From contig NZ_CP049865.1 in the NCBI RefSeq assembly GCF_011393335.1, positions 744,001 through 808,000 of the forward strand: 64,000 nt of DNA. Reading direction: 5' to 3'. Origin of the DNA: Propioniciclava coleopterorum. Lineage in GTDB: Bacteria > Actinomycetota > Actinomycetes > Propionibacteriales > Propionibacteriaceae. The notes beneath the pieces are model-generated. The model saw nothing but the letters and a program-made list of their open reading frames with translations, was not told where the DNA came from and made no database searches. This document shows, in pieces, positions 27,237 through 35,469 of this stretch (position 1 is the stretch's first letter; each line of letters starts with the position of its first letter). Position numbers and translations under genes: made by a program.

Positions 27237-28991
27237 TCAGCCCACCGGCGCGTGGGCGGCCGCACCGGAGAAGATCCGCCGCAACTCCTCGATCGGCGCC
27301 TTGGGGCGGCGCTCGGCGTCCGCGAGGCCGTTCTGCTCCTGCTCGGTGTCGGTGAGCTGGGTGTAGCAGTAGCCGGCCAGCCCGCTGGAGGACACCACGG
27401 GGGCGATCAGCGCGTCCAGGGTGCGCAGCAGGTCCTCGGCTCCCACCCCGCCGTACCCCTCCCAGGCGCGGTCGCTGGTGTTGACCGAGACGCCGCCGAA
27501 CTCCGAGAGCCACACGGGCGTGTCGTCGCCCTCGGGGTGCACCAGCAGCGCGGGCTTGCGGATGTGGCCGCCGCGCCGCAGCGTCCGCCACACGGCGGCG
27601 TGATCGCGGTAGCGCGAGAACAGCTTGCCGGGGTCGTGGGTGTAGTCGTGGACGCCGACGAGGTCGCCCAGCGTGTGCTCCCAGCCGTCGTTGCCCAGGA
27701 CGAGGCGGGTGGGGTCCAGCGCCTTGAGGACGTGGTGGGTCGCGGCGACCGCGTCGCGCTGCTGCTGCGAGGTGGCGATGTCGGGCACGCCCCAGCTCTC
27801 GTTGTACGGCAGCCAGCCGATGACGCTGGGGTGGTTGCGGTGCGCCCGGACGAGGGCCACCCATTCGGCCAGGGTGTTCTCGAAGGCGGTGACGCTGAAC
27901 CGGAGCGGCGCCGGGAGGTCGCAGACGACGAGCAGGCCCAGTTCGTCGCAGGCGGCCAGGAAGCGCGGGTCGGGCGTGACCTGGTGGATGCGCAACCCGT
28001 TGAAGCCGAGGTCGCGCACCAGCTGCGCCTCGGCGCGGAGCGCGTCGGCGTCCGGGGCGGCCAGGTGGGTGTGGGGCCAGTAGCACTGCTCGAGCACGAA
28101 CCGCAGGAAGCGGGGGGCGCCGTTGAGCAGCACGGCCCGGTCGCCGGCCTCGACGGTGCGCAGCCCGATGCGGGTGGTGGCCTCGTCCAGCACGGCGCCG
28201 TCGCGTCCGAGCAGCCGCAGGCGGGCGTCCAGGAGGGTCGGGCGCTCGGGCGACCAGGTCAGGTCGGTGTCGTGGGGGCGGACCAGGGCGAGCCGGATGT
28301 CGGCGGCGCCGGCGGTCACCGGGACGGCGATGGACCCCAGCGAGCGGCCGTCCCGGCTGACGTCGAGTTCGACGGCGGCTCCGGGGCCGGCGGCCACGGC
28401 GACGCGCGCCGACACCCGGCCGTCGGGCCGGGTCGCCAACCACTGGACGTCCTCCAGGTGCTGGGCGGGCAGCGCCTCCCACCACACGTCGCGCCAGATG
28501 CCGGACGTGCGGCGGTACCAGATGACGTGGGGCTCGTCCTCCCAGTCCTGCTTGCCGCGGGGCTGGTCGGGGTCGTCGCGCGGGTCGTGCGCGGCCACGG
28601 TGAGCGCGGGCGCGCCCTCGAGCCAGGCGGCGGGGACGTCGAGGTGGAACGGGACGTGGCCGCCCACGTGCTCGCCCAGCAGCCGGTCGCCCAGCCAGAC
28701 CTTCGCGCGGTAGTCCACCGCGCCGAAGTGCAGCCGGACGTCGTCGGTGCCGGCGTCGGCCAGGTCGAGCGTGCGGCGGTACCACATCACGCCGTCCGGC
28801 TCCTCGCCGATCCCGGACGCCGAGGACTCGGGCGGGAAGGGCACGACGATGCTGCGTCCCAGCACGGCCTCGTCGGCGCGGGCGACCTCGTTCCATCGTT
28901 GGTCGGAGACGCCGTACTCCCAGGGGCCGACCAGCGTGCCCCAGCGGGCGCGCACGAGGCTCGGATCGGGGTGGCTGTTCACTGTTCCCAC
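27237..28991 (-). CDS. GH2-family glycoside hydrolase
   Basis: A 584-residue cytoplasmic enzyme with GH2 architecture: an N-terminal sugar-binding jelly roll (MWYRRTLDLADAG, VWLGDRLLGEHVGGHVPFHLD), an Ig-like middle domain and a TIM barrel. The acid/base Glu is in LPYNESWG and the nucleophile Glu probably in VWLSEFGG. It is shorter than classical LacZ and closer to the beta-galactosidase/beta-glucuronidase/mannosidase short forms; the sugar cannot be fixed. GTG 28991 has TAGGAGA just upstream. It converges with the sulfatase at a 17-bp gap and has its own operator at 29066-29081. Confidence 0.87.
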   Translation of the reverse strand: MGTVNSHPDPSLVRARWGTLVGPWEYGVSDQRWNEVARADEAVLGRSIVVPFPPESSASGIGEEPDGVMWYRRTLDLADAGTDDVRLHFGAVDYRAKVWLGDRLLGEHVGGHVPFHLDVPAAWLEGAPALTVAAHDPRDDPDQPRGKQDWEDEPHVIWYRRTSGIWRDVWWEALPAQHLEDVQWLATRPDGRVSARVAVAAGPGAAVELDVSRDGRSLGSIAVPVTAGAADIRLALVRPHDTDLTWSPERPTLLDARLRLLGRDGAVLDEATTRIGLRTVEAGDRAVLLNGAPRFLRFVLEQCYWPHTHLAAPDADALRAEAQLVRDLGFNGLRIHQVTPDPRFLAACDELGLLVVCDLPAPLRFSVTAFENTLAEWVALVRAHRNHPSVIGWLPYNESWGVPDIATSQQQRDAVAATHHVLKALDPTRLVLGNDGWEHTLGDLVGVHDYTHDPGKLFSRYRDHAAVWRTLRRGGHIRKPALLVHPEGDDTPVWLSEFGGVSVNTSDRAWEGYGGVGAEDLLRTLDALIAPVVSSSGLAGYCYTQLTDTEQEQNGLADAERRPKAPIEELRRIFSGAAAHAPVG

Positions 28992-29065
28992 AACGTCTCC
29001 TATGGCTGGTTCCGATGATCGGACGGTGCCGCCGGGGCGCGTTCGGCGCGTCTCTGAAACGGCAA

Positions 29066-29081
29066 TTTACACCGATGTAAA
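29066..29081 (-). promoter_or_regulatory. operator upstream of GH2 gene
   Basis: TTTACACCGATGTAAA has perfect 6-bp arms around a 4-bp centre. Its core TACACCGATGTA differs by one base from the site at 22121 and by two from that at 13754. It lies 75 bp before the GH2 start and between GH2 and the LacI gene. Confidence 0.68.
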
Positions 29082-29124
29082 CCGGAGCGCGACCATCTGT
29101 CCGGCGACGCGCCGGGGCCAGCTC

Positions 29125-30153
29125 TCAGCGGGCCCCGCTGGACTGCCGCGGGACGAGCGAGAACTCGGCCAGCACCCTGCGGGCGGGCGCCCGCTCCCCC
29201 GCGGGCGTCCCGGGGGACTCGGCGATGCGCTGGAGAAGCAGGTCGATGGCGGTGGTGGCGATCTGTTCGCGTCCGGGCGAGACGCTGGACAGCGTCGGCC
29301 GGACGTAGGCGGACTCCTCCACGTCGTCGAAGCCGATGACGGCGACCTGGGCGGGGACCTTGATCCGGTGCTGGTGGAGGCTGTGCAGGACGCCGAGGGC
29401 GAGGGCGTCGTTGAGCGCGAACACCGCGTCGAACGCGACCCCGGACGCGATGAGCTCGTCGGTGAGCTGCGCCCCCACGCTCATGTGCCACGCCTGGCCG
29501 GGGCGGATCAGCGCCTCGTCCACGGCGATACCGGCCCCGGCGAGCGCCTCGCGGTAGCCACGCTCGCGCAGCGCGGGCGCCCCGACCGGCTCGTCGGGGT
29601 GGGAGCCGACCACCGCGATGCGGCGGCGTCCGCCCTCGATCAGGTGCTGGGTGGCCGCGCGGGCGCCGGCGACGTTGTCGACAGCGACGTGGTCGTTGCC
29701 CGACCCGAAGACCCGCTCGCCGAGCAGGACGAGCGGGAAGTCCACCTGGAACAGCCGGATGTCGTCGGGCCCCAGGGCCAGTGGGGAGAAGATCAGCCCG
29801 TCGGTCATGACGCGCCGGACGCCGTGGAGCACGGCCAGTTCACGGGCGCGGTCGGCGTTGGTCTGCTCGATCAGGACCCGCAGCCCCCGCGCCTCCGCCG
29901 CGCGGATCGCCTCGTCGGCGAACTCGGCGAAGTAGGGCAGCTTGAGCTCGGGCAGCGCGAGCGTGATGAGGCCGGTGCGCCCCAGCCGCAGGTTCCGGGC
30001 GGTCACGTTGAGCTCGTAGCCGAGCTTGTCGATCGCGAGCTGGACCTTCGCCCGGGTCGCCTCCCGGACGTGCGGGTAGCCGTTGATGACGTTGGAGACC
30101 GTCTTGGCGGAGACCCCCGCCAGCCGGGCCACGTCGTGCATGGTGGCTGCCAC
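29125..30153 (-). CDS. LacI-family regulator of the polysaccharide locus
   Basis: A 342-residue LacI/GalR protein. The DNA-binding domain reads TMHDVARLAGVSAKTVSNVI and the hinge YELNVTARNLRLGRTG; the sensor domain is of the periplasmic-binding-protein type (GLITLALPEL, VFALNDALALGVL, VIGFDDVEESAYVRPTLSS). GTG 30153 with GAGGGG upstream is preferred; the ATG at 30141 would cut into the normal four-residue lead. It lies beside the GH2 gene on the same strand, and three matching palindromes (13754, 22121, 29066) mark the promoters of GH43, the importer operon and GH2. It is therefore the likely local repressor, relieved by an imported oligosaccharide. Confidence 0.9.
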   Translation of the reverse strand: MAATMHDVARLAGVSAKTVSNVINGYPHVREATRAKVQLAIDKLGYELNVTARNLRLGRTGLITLALPELKLPYFAEFADEAIRAAEARGLRVLIEQTNADRARELAVLHGVRRVMTDGLIFSPLALGPDDIRLFQVDFPLVLLGERVFGSGNDHVAVDNVAGARAATQHLIEGGRRRIAVVGSHPDEPVGAPALRERGYREALAGAGIAVDEALIRPGQAWHMSVGAQLTDELIASGVAFDAVFALNDALALGVLHSLHQHRIKVPAQVAVIGFDDVEESAYVRPTLSSVSPGREQIATTAIDLLLQRIAESPGTPAGERAPARRVLAEFSLVPRQSSGAR

Positions 30154-30233
30154 CCTCGCCCCTCGCTTCCTACCGGTCCGCACGAGCGTAGCGCTCGCGC
30201 ACCCCCTTGCCGCGGCCGCCTCGCCGACGTAAT

Positions 30234-30265
30234 GTGACCGCACAGTCATATGACTGATCGGTCAC
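30234..30265. promoter_or_regulatory. candidate TetR operator
   Basis: GTGACCG (30234-30240) is repeated inverted as CGGTCAC (30259-30265); the inner TGACTGATCGGTCA is itself a near-palindrome. It sits 13 bp before the membrane-protein gene that is co-transcribed with a TetR regulator, so autoregulation is likely. Confidence 0.5.
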
Positions 30266-30277
30266 TTTGGAGCTCTC

Positions 30278-30784
30278 ATGTGGGAAGTGTTCTGGGACTG
30301 GGCCTGGCAGCGGCATCACAACGTGCTGAGCTGGTACATCCGTCCGCTGTTCCTGATCCCGTACGTCTGGTTCGCCCACCGCCGCAGCGTCACCGGGATG
30401 CTGGTCACCCTGGCCGCGCTCGGCACGAGCATGTTCTGGTTCCCCGCCCCCGCCCGGGTCGAGCCCTGGGTCGAGGAGTTCCTCGCCGCCGAGCTGGCCT
30501 ACCTGAACTCCCCGTGGACGGCGGCCAAGGTGCTCGGGACGCTGGCCGTGCCCGCCTTCCTGGGACTGCTCGCGGTCGCGTTCTGGAAGCGGTCCTGGCG
30601 CTGGGGCGTCGGGGTCCTGGTGGCCGGGGCGCTGGGGAAGCTGCTGTGGAGCGTGCTGGAGGCGGGGCCGTCCGGGTGGGCGATCGCCGCCCCGGCCCTG
30701 ATCGGGCTGGCGGCCTGCGTCGCGGCGGTCCTGATCGGGGTGCGGTGGCGCGCCCGCCGTCACCCCGAGGGCGGGCGTCCCTGA
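30278..30784 (+). CDS. integral membrane protein, 168 aa, unknown function
   Basis: I do not recognise a family. The protein has about five hydrophobic segments: LSWYIRPLFLIPYVWFAH, GMLVTLAALGTSMFWF, KVLGTLAVPAFLGLLAVAF, a GVGVLVAGALGKLLW helix and a C-terminal AIAAPALIGLAACVAAVLIG. It starts MWEVFWDWAW, rich in Trp, and ends in a basic tail (VRWRARRHPEG). It is the first gene of a two-gene operon with a TetR regulator (1-bp stop/start overlap), a pairing that often marks an inducible export or membrane-stress function. Confidence 0.75.
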   Translation: MWEVFWDWAWQRHHNVLSWYIRPLFLIPYVWFAHRRSVTGMLVTLAALGTSMFWFPAPARVEPWVEEFLAAELAYLNSPWTAAKVLGTLAVPAFLGLLAVAFWKRSWRWGVGVLVAGALGKLLWSVLEAGPSGWAIAAPALIGLAACVAAVLIGVRWRARRHPEGGRP

Positions 30785-31407
30785 TGCCGACCGCCACCTT
30801 CGAGAACCTGCCGCCGGCCAAGCGGGACGCCTTCCTGGACGCCGCCCTCGCCGAGTTCGCCGCGCACGACTTCGCCACGGCGTCCGTGTCGCGGATCGTG
30901 GCGCGCCTCGGCATCGCCAAGGGGAGCGTGTACCAGTACTTCGCCGACAAGGCCGACCTGCACGACCACCTCGTGGCCGTGGCGCAGGAACGGATGCTCG
31001 CGGCCCTCGCCGACGCCGCGCCCGAGCAGGACGCCGACTTCTTCGCGCTGCTGCGCTTCCAGATGGCCCAGACGGTTCGGGTCGCCGGACGCCTGCCGCG
31101 GGAGGCGGCGCTCCTCGAGCGGGCCTACCGCTCCCCCCGGGACGCGGCCGCCGCGTCCGCGCGCGGGGCCGGCGTCCGCCACGCCCACCTGGTGGGCCTG
31201 GTGCGCGCCGCCCAGGCCCGCGGCGAGTTGCGTGCGGACGCCGACCCCGACCTGCTCACGCTCGTGATGGTCGCGGTCGTGGGCCAGCTCGGCCCCTGGC
31301 TCGACGCCCGCCTGCCCGCGGGCGGGGCCGAGCGGTACGCATCCCCGGAAGTCGACGAGGCGTTCGACAGCGCCGTGGCCCTGCTGCGCGACGGCCTCGC
31401 GCCCTGA
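30784..31407 (+). CDS. TetR/AcrR-family transcriptional regulator
   Basis: A 207-residue TetR repressor. The helix-turn-helix spans residues ~10-55 (FLDAALAEFAAHDFATASVS, RIVARLGIAKGSVYQYFADK), the classical GxxKGSxYxYF pattern. The C-terminal ligand domain is helical and Ala-rich. ATG 30784 overlaps the preceding stop by one base (TGATG). It probably represses its own operon through the inverted repeat at 30234-30265. Confidence 0.88.
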   Translation: MPTATFENLPPAKRDAFLDAALAEFAAHDFATASVSRIVARLGIAKGSVYQYFADKADLHDHLVAVAQERMLAALADAAPEQDADFFALLRFQMAQTVRVAGRLPREAALLERAYRSPRDAAAASARGAGVRHAHLVGLVRAAQARGELRADADPDLLTLVMVAVVGQLGPWLDARLPAGGAERYASPEVDEAFDSAVALLRDGLAP

Positions 31408-31409
31408 GG

Positions 31410-31440
31410 GCGCGGCCGGCCCCGGGACGCCGGCCTGCGC
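31410..31440. terminator. hairpin between convergent genes
   Basis: GCGC-GGCCGGC, loop of 8 nt, GCCGGCC-T-GCGC: an 11-bp GC stem with one bulge, located just after the TetR stop and 32 bp from the stop of the convergent oxidoreductase gene. Confidence 0.55.
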
Positions 31441-31471
31441 GCTCATGGCCGAGGAGCCTCGCCGGCGCGGC

Positions 31472-32572
31472 TCAGCCCGCGGGGTCGGCCGGGTCCCAGC
31501 TCTCGGGCAGCGGGGCGATCGGCGCCACCGTCGAGGCGATGGCGACGGCGTTGCCGGACGCGGCGGCGTCCCGGATGCCCAGCATGACGTCCAGGACGTG
31601 CAGGGCCAGCTCGCCCGAGGCCCGCTCCGGGACGCCGTCGCGGATCGCCCGGACCAGCTCCACGACCCCGGTGCCGCGGCCCTCGGACGCGCCCACGGCC
31701 GGCAGCTCGACGGGGGCGTCCGTGCCGAGCCGCCACAGCGTGCTCGGGCCGTCGAAGACGTTGGGGTCGGGGAAGGTGATCGTCCCCTCGGTCCCGTTCA
31801 CCTCGACGACGCCCATCCGCGGGAGCGCGTGCTCGAAGGAGAAGGTCGACTGCGCCGAGCGCCCCCGCCCGAACTCCAGCAGCGCCGCGTGGTGGGTGGG
31901 GACCTCGACCGGGAACGTCTGGCCGGCGCGCGGGCCCGACCCGATGGTGCGCCGGGTTCGCGCGGTGGACGCCACCGCCTGCACCCGGGTGACCGCCCCC
32001 AGGGCGTGCACCAGCGTGGTGAGGTAATAGGGGCCGATGTCGAACAGCGGGCCGGCGCCCACGGCGAACAGGAAGTCGGGGTCGGGGTGCCACGACTCGG
32101 GCCCCGGCGACTGGAACACGGTCGTGGCGGTCAGCGGCTCGCCGATGTCCCCGCGCGCGATGGCACGCAGCGCGGTCTGGATCCCGGCGCCCAGCACGGT
32201 GTCGGGCGCGCACGCGACCCGCACCCCCGCGTCCTTGGCGGCGTCCAGCAGCGCGGAGGCCGCATCCCGGTCCAGCGCGATCGGCTTCTCGCTCCACACG
32301 TGCTTGCCGGCGGCGACGATTCTGTGTCCCACCTCGGTGTGGACGGCCGGGACGGTCAGGTTGACCACCACGTCGATGTCGTCGCGGGCCAACAGGTCCT
32401 CGACCGTCCCGGACGCCGGGACGCCGAACGCCGCCGCCTGCGCGGAGGCGCGTCCCAGGTCGAGGTCGGCGACGAACCGCACCTCGACGTCGGGGAAGCG
32501 GACGAGGTTGCCGAGGTACTGCGTCGAGATGTTGCCCGCGCCGATGACGCCGACGCCGGTCGGCGCGCTCAC
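31472..32572 (-). CDS. Gfo/Idh/MocA-family oxidoreductase
   Basis: A 366-residue NAD(P)-dependent sugar/inositol dehydrogenase-like protein. GVIGAGNISTQYLGNL is the Rossmann motif near the N-terminus; GKHVWSEKPIALD contains the conserved EKP whose lysine is catalytic; GPLFDIGPYYLTTLVHALG carries the second active-site block (Asp and His/Tyr positions). GTG 32572 overlaps the stop of the isomerase gene by four bases (GTGA). The pair of a Gfo/Idh dehydrogenase with a sugar-phosphate-isomerase-like TIM barrel is typical of catabolic modules for inositols, 3-keto sugars or uronates. Substrate unknown. Confidence 0.9.
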   Translation of the reverse strand: MSAPTGVGVIGAGNISTQYLGNLVRFPDVEVRFVADLDLGRASAQAAAFGVPASGTVEDLLARDDIDVVVNLTVPAVHTEVGHRIVAAGKHVWSEKPIALDRDAASALLDAAKDAGVRVACAPDTVLGAGIQTALRAIARGDIGEPLTATTVFQSPGPESWHPDPDFLFAVGAGPLFDIGPYYLTTLVHALGAVTRVQAVASTARTRRTIGSGPRAGQTFPVEVPTHHAALLEFGRGRSAQSTFSFEHALPRMGVVEVNGTEGTITFPDPNVFDGPSTLWRLGTDAPVELPAVGASEGRGTGVVELVRAIRDGVPERASGELALHVLDVMLGIRDAAASGNAVAIASTVAPIAPLPESWDPADPAG

Positions 32573-33381
32573 GCGGCGCCCTCGGTGTCGTGCTCGGCGA
32601 GCCAGGCCAGCGACTGCGCGATGCCCTCGAACACGTCGCCGGCGTAGGAGTCGAACTCGATGACGCGCAGGGCGTGCGGCGCCGCCGCCAGCACCGCTCC
32701 CACGTCCAGGTCGCCCTGGCCGGCGGGCGTCTGGTTCTCGTAGGCGGCCTTCAGCGCCTCGGGCACGATGAGGGCGCTCTCGCTGCTGGGCAGGACGGTG
32801 GCGATGTCGCCGGTGAGGCGGCCGTCCTTGACGTGGATCGCGGCGACCCGGTCGCCCAGCCCGCGCAGGACCGCGGGCGCGTCCGCGCCACCGACGGCGG
32901 CCCAGAAGGCGTCCACCTGCAGCGCGACGCCGGGATCGAGGCGCTCCACGAACAGTTCGTAGACCGGGCGGCCGCCCACCTGGTTCGCGAACTCCCACTG
33001 GTGGTTGTGGTAGCCGAAGCGCAGCCCGCGCTCGGCCGCACGGGCGGACAGGCCGTTGACGGCGTCGGCCAGCAGCGCCGCGTCGTCGGCGGTGCGCCAC
33101 CGTTCGGTCGGGACGAAGGGGTCGATGACCAGGCCGATGCCCAGCTCCTCCGCCGCGTCGAACACCGCGTCGGGGTCGGCGGCGTCGATGACGGACGCGT
33201 GCCCCGACGGCGCGGTCAGGCCGTTGGCGCTCAGCGCGCGCTTCAGGTCGGCGGTGCGCTGGGCGAACGCGTAGGGCTCGACCCGGGTGAGGCCGAGTTC
33301 GGCGACGCGGGCGACGGCGGCGTCCAGGTCGGCGGCCATGGCGTCGCGGATGGAGTACAGCTGGACGGAGGGGACGGACAC
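32569..33381 (-). CDS. sugar phosphate isomerase/epimerase (xylose isomerase-like TIM barrel)
   Basis: A 270-residue AP endonuclease-2/xylose-isomerase-like barrel. Metal-ligand segments are visible: RFGYHNHQWEF, VALQVDAFWAAVGG, AIHVKDG and LRVIEFDSY. GTG 33381 has GAAGGAG seven bases upstream. It is the first gene of a two-gene minus-strand operon with the Gfo/Idh oxidoreductase. A 19-bp palindrome starts 20 bp upstream of the start codon, so a repressor probably blocks the promoter. Confidence 0.88.
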   Translation of the reverse strand: MSVPSVQLYSIRDAMAADLDAAVARVAELGLTRVEPYAFAQRTADLKRALSANGLTAPSGHASVIDAADPDAVFDAAEELGIGLVIDPFVPTERWRTADDAALLADAVNGLSARAAERGLRFGYHNHQWEFANQVGGRPVYELFVERLDPGVALQVDAFWAAVGGADAPAVLRGLGDRVAAIHVKDGRLTGDIATVLPSSESALIVPEALKAAYENQTPAGQGDLDVGAVLAAAPHALRVIEFDSYAGDVFEGIAQSLAWLAEHDTEGAA

Positions 33382-33400
33382 GGACGGGCTCCTTCGCTCG

Positions 33401-33419
33401 ATTCTTCCAGTGGAAGAAT
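33401..33419. promoter_or_regulatory. 19-bp perfect palindrome, candidate operator
   Basis: ATTCTTCCAGTGGAAGAAT has 9-bp perfect arms around a single central base. It lies 20 bp upstream of the isomerase-oxidoreductase operon. The TTCCA/TGGAA half sites recall IclR- or ROK-type operators, but no such regulator is encoded nearby. Confidence 0.6.
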
Positions 33420-33625
33420 TGCACATCCTGATCGGCCCGGGAAGGGGCTCCGTTGCCGTGCGGCAACCCGCGGCCACCGCGTGGCGCGGCCACCCGCGCC
33501 CGATACGGTGCCACGAACGCCCGCCGCCGCCGGTCGCCGACAGGTCACTCCGGCGGCGTCATCGGACCGGCGTCGGCCCGCGACCCACCCGCGATCCGCC
33601 GCCGTACACGTGAAGGAGCCGTCTC

Positions 33626-34537
33626 GTGGCTGATCGATCCCGCCTGCAGCGCGACCTGCTCGCCTCGTGCTGGACGTGGTCCGGCGACGTGGGTCCCGGC
33701 TCGCCGGCCGAACACAGCCCCGTCCCGTGGCCCGAGCGCGTCGCGGCGCTGGCGGCGAGCGGCTGGCGCGGCGTTGGGCTGGCGCACGCGGACGTGCTGG
33801 CGCTGGCGCGCGACGTCGGGTTGGAGCGCGTCCGGCGCGACCTCGCCGGGGCGGGCGTCGAGCGGATCGAGCTGGAGATGCTGCGCGGCTGGTGGGCCGA
33901 CGGCGAGGAGCGGGCGGCGTCGGACCGCAAGCGGGACGAGTTGCTGGACGCCGCCGCCGCGCTGGGCGCGTCCGCGCTGAAGGTCGGCGCCCGCGCCCGC
34001 CGGCCGGGCTCGCCCGATCCGGAGCCGCAGCGTTTCCTGGCCGACTTCGTGGCGCTGGCCGAGCGCGCGTCCGGCTTCGGCGTCGACGTCGCGCTGGAGG
34101 CGATGAGCAACACCAACCTCCCCCGGCTCGCCGACGCCGTCGCGTTCGTCGCGGCGGCCGGCCACCCGCGCGCGGGGCTCGCCGTGGACAACCTGCAACT
34201 CCTCAAGAGCGGGGACGCCGACCCGTCCGCGCTGCCCGGCCTGCTCGCGGGCGTCCCGATCTTCGTGGTCGAGGTGGCCGACGCGCCGCTGGACCCGGCG
34301 CTGCGCGACGATCCGGACGCCGACCGGGGCGTCGGTCCGCGACGCATCCCCGGCCAGGGGGACGCGGACGCCGCCGCCTTCATCGCCGCGCTGTGGCGCG
34401 CGGGCTGGCGCGGCCAGTGGGGCGTCGAGATCATCTCCGAGGACCTGCGAGGCCTCCCCCTCTCCGCCGGCCTGGACGCCGTCGCCGCCGGCACGCGCGC
34501 CTGGCTGGACGAGGCCCAGCGCCTGCTCGACGCCTGA
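33626..34537 (+). CDS. sugar phosphate isomerase/epimerase family TIM-barrel protein
   Basis: A 303-residue protein with the xylose-isomerase-like barrel pattern: GWRGVGLAHADVLAL, ERIELEMLRGWW, SALKVGARARRPG, VDVALEAMSNTN, RAGLAVDNLQL, IFVVEVADAPLD and WRGQWGVEIISED. The E, D and H-type ligands at strand ends fit a metal-dependent isomerase, although the central histidines are fewer than in the 32569 paralogue. GTG 33626 with GAAGGAG upstream. It diverges from the isomerase-oxidoreductase operon and probably acts in the same catabolic path. Confidence 0.85.
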   Translation: MADRSRLQRDLLASCWTWSGDVGPGSPAEHSPVPWPERVAALAASGWRGVGLAHADVLALARDVGLERVRRDLAGAGVERIELEMLRGWWADGEERAASDRKRDELLDAAAALGASALKVGARARRPGSPDPEPQRFLADFVALAERASGFGVDVALEAMSNTNLPRLADAVAFVAAAGHPRAGLAVDNLQLLKSGDADPSALPGLLAGVPIFVVEVADAPLDPALRDDPDADRGVGPRRIPGQGDADAAAFIAALWRAGWRGQWGVEIISEDLRGLPLSAGLDAVAAGTRAWLDEAQRLLDA

Positions 34538-34600
34538 GCCTTCGCGGCCGAGTCGGCCGGACGCTCGGGTCGGCAGGCCGGCGCTCAGCTCATTTCGGGC

Positions 34601-34651
34601 GTGCGGCTCAGCCGGGCGCGCGGCTCAGCCGGGCGTGCGGCTCAGTCGGCC
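34601..34651. repeat. three tandem 17-bp repeats at the end of a TetR gene
   Basis: GTGCGGCTCAGCCGGGC, GCGCGGCTCAGCCGGGC and GTGCGGCTCAGTCGGCC follow one another without gaps. The last unit contains the stop codon of the minus-strand TetR gene (34642-34644). It looks like slippage duplication of a gene end. Confidence 0.7.
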
Positions 34652-35250
34652 GGACGCTCGGCGCGGGCGGGGAAGATCCGCTCCAGCAGCGTGAGGACCC
34701 GCGGAACGTCCACCGCGTCCGGGTCGAGCAGCCACTGGAGCTGCAGGCCGTCGGAGGCGGCCGCGATGAGCGCCGCGGCGTCGTCGGCGTCGATCGCGGG
34801 GTCGAGGCGTCCGGCCGCCTGGTCGGCGCGGATGTGCTCGGCCAGGTCCGCCCGCACGCGCGAGAACCGGTCCCGGATGAAGGCGTGCGTCGCGGGGTGG
34901 CGCTCCTCGCGCAGCGCGTCGGTGGTCAGGGTGGCGTACAGCTCGACCAGCCCCGGCACTGACCGGTTGCGCAGCGCGCTGTTCTCCATCACCTCGACCG
35001 CGGACACGTCGGGCGGGTCACCGTCGCGTCCCTTCTCGGACGCCTCGTGGGCGCGGTACACCGCGATCAGCAGGTCGTCGCGGGAGGGGAAGTGGTAGCG
35101 CAGGGCGGCGTGCGAGAGCCCCAGCGAGTCCGCCAGCGCCCGCAGCGACGTCTCAGCTCCGTGCTCGGCGAACAGCGCGATCGCCCGCTCCAGCACCTCT
35201 TCCCGGCGCTCGCGTGCCGGCCGGTAGGTCCGTCCCTGAGGCTGCTCCAC
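34642..35250 (-). CDS. TetR-family transcriptional regulator
   Basis: A 202-residue regulator with the TetR helix-turn-helix (VLERAIALFAEHGAETSLRA, LADSLGLSHAALRYHFPSRD) and a C-terminal TetR_C-type ligand domain. GTG 35250 appears leaderless: TAGCAT on the minus strand (35262-35257) ends six bases upstream and no ribosome site is present. It stands alone between an isomerase gene and tRNA-Lys, so its targets are not evident. Confidence 0.87.
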   Translation of the reverse strand: MEQPQGRTYRPARERREEVLERAIALFAEHGAETSLRALADSLGLSHAALRYHFPSRDDLLIAVYRAHEASEKGRDGDPPDVSAVEVMENSALRNRSVPGLVELYATLTTDALREERHPATHAFIRDRFSRVRADLAEHIRADQAAGRLDPAIDADDAAALIAAASDGLQLQWLLDPDAVDVPRVLTLLERIFPARAERPAD

Positions 35251-35280
35251 CCGGCCATGCTAGGGCGAGGGATCCCGCGG

Positions 35281-35353
35281 TGGGCCCACTGGGAATCGAA
35301 CCCAGAACCCGCGGATTAAAAGTCCGCTGCTCTGCCAGTTGAGCTATAGGCCC
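35281..35353 (-). tRNA. tRNA-Lys (UUU)
   Basis: A 73-nt tRNA without encoded CCA. The acceptor stem is GGGCCTA/TGGGCCC, with one G-U pair. The anticodon stem-loop is GCGGA-CTTTTAA-TCCGC with anticodon TTT, and the T-arm loop reads TTCGATT. Discriminator base A. Confidence 0.96.
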
Positions 35354-35469
35354 GCGCCGAGTGAGTCTAGTGCGTCACCCGGAGCCCAGGGGCAACCCCG
35401 ATCGGCGACCTGCGATCCACTCGGTAGAATGGTGACGATCATCCCAACCAACCCCCGAGGAGAGATTCG

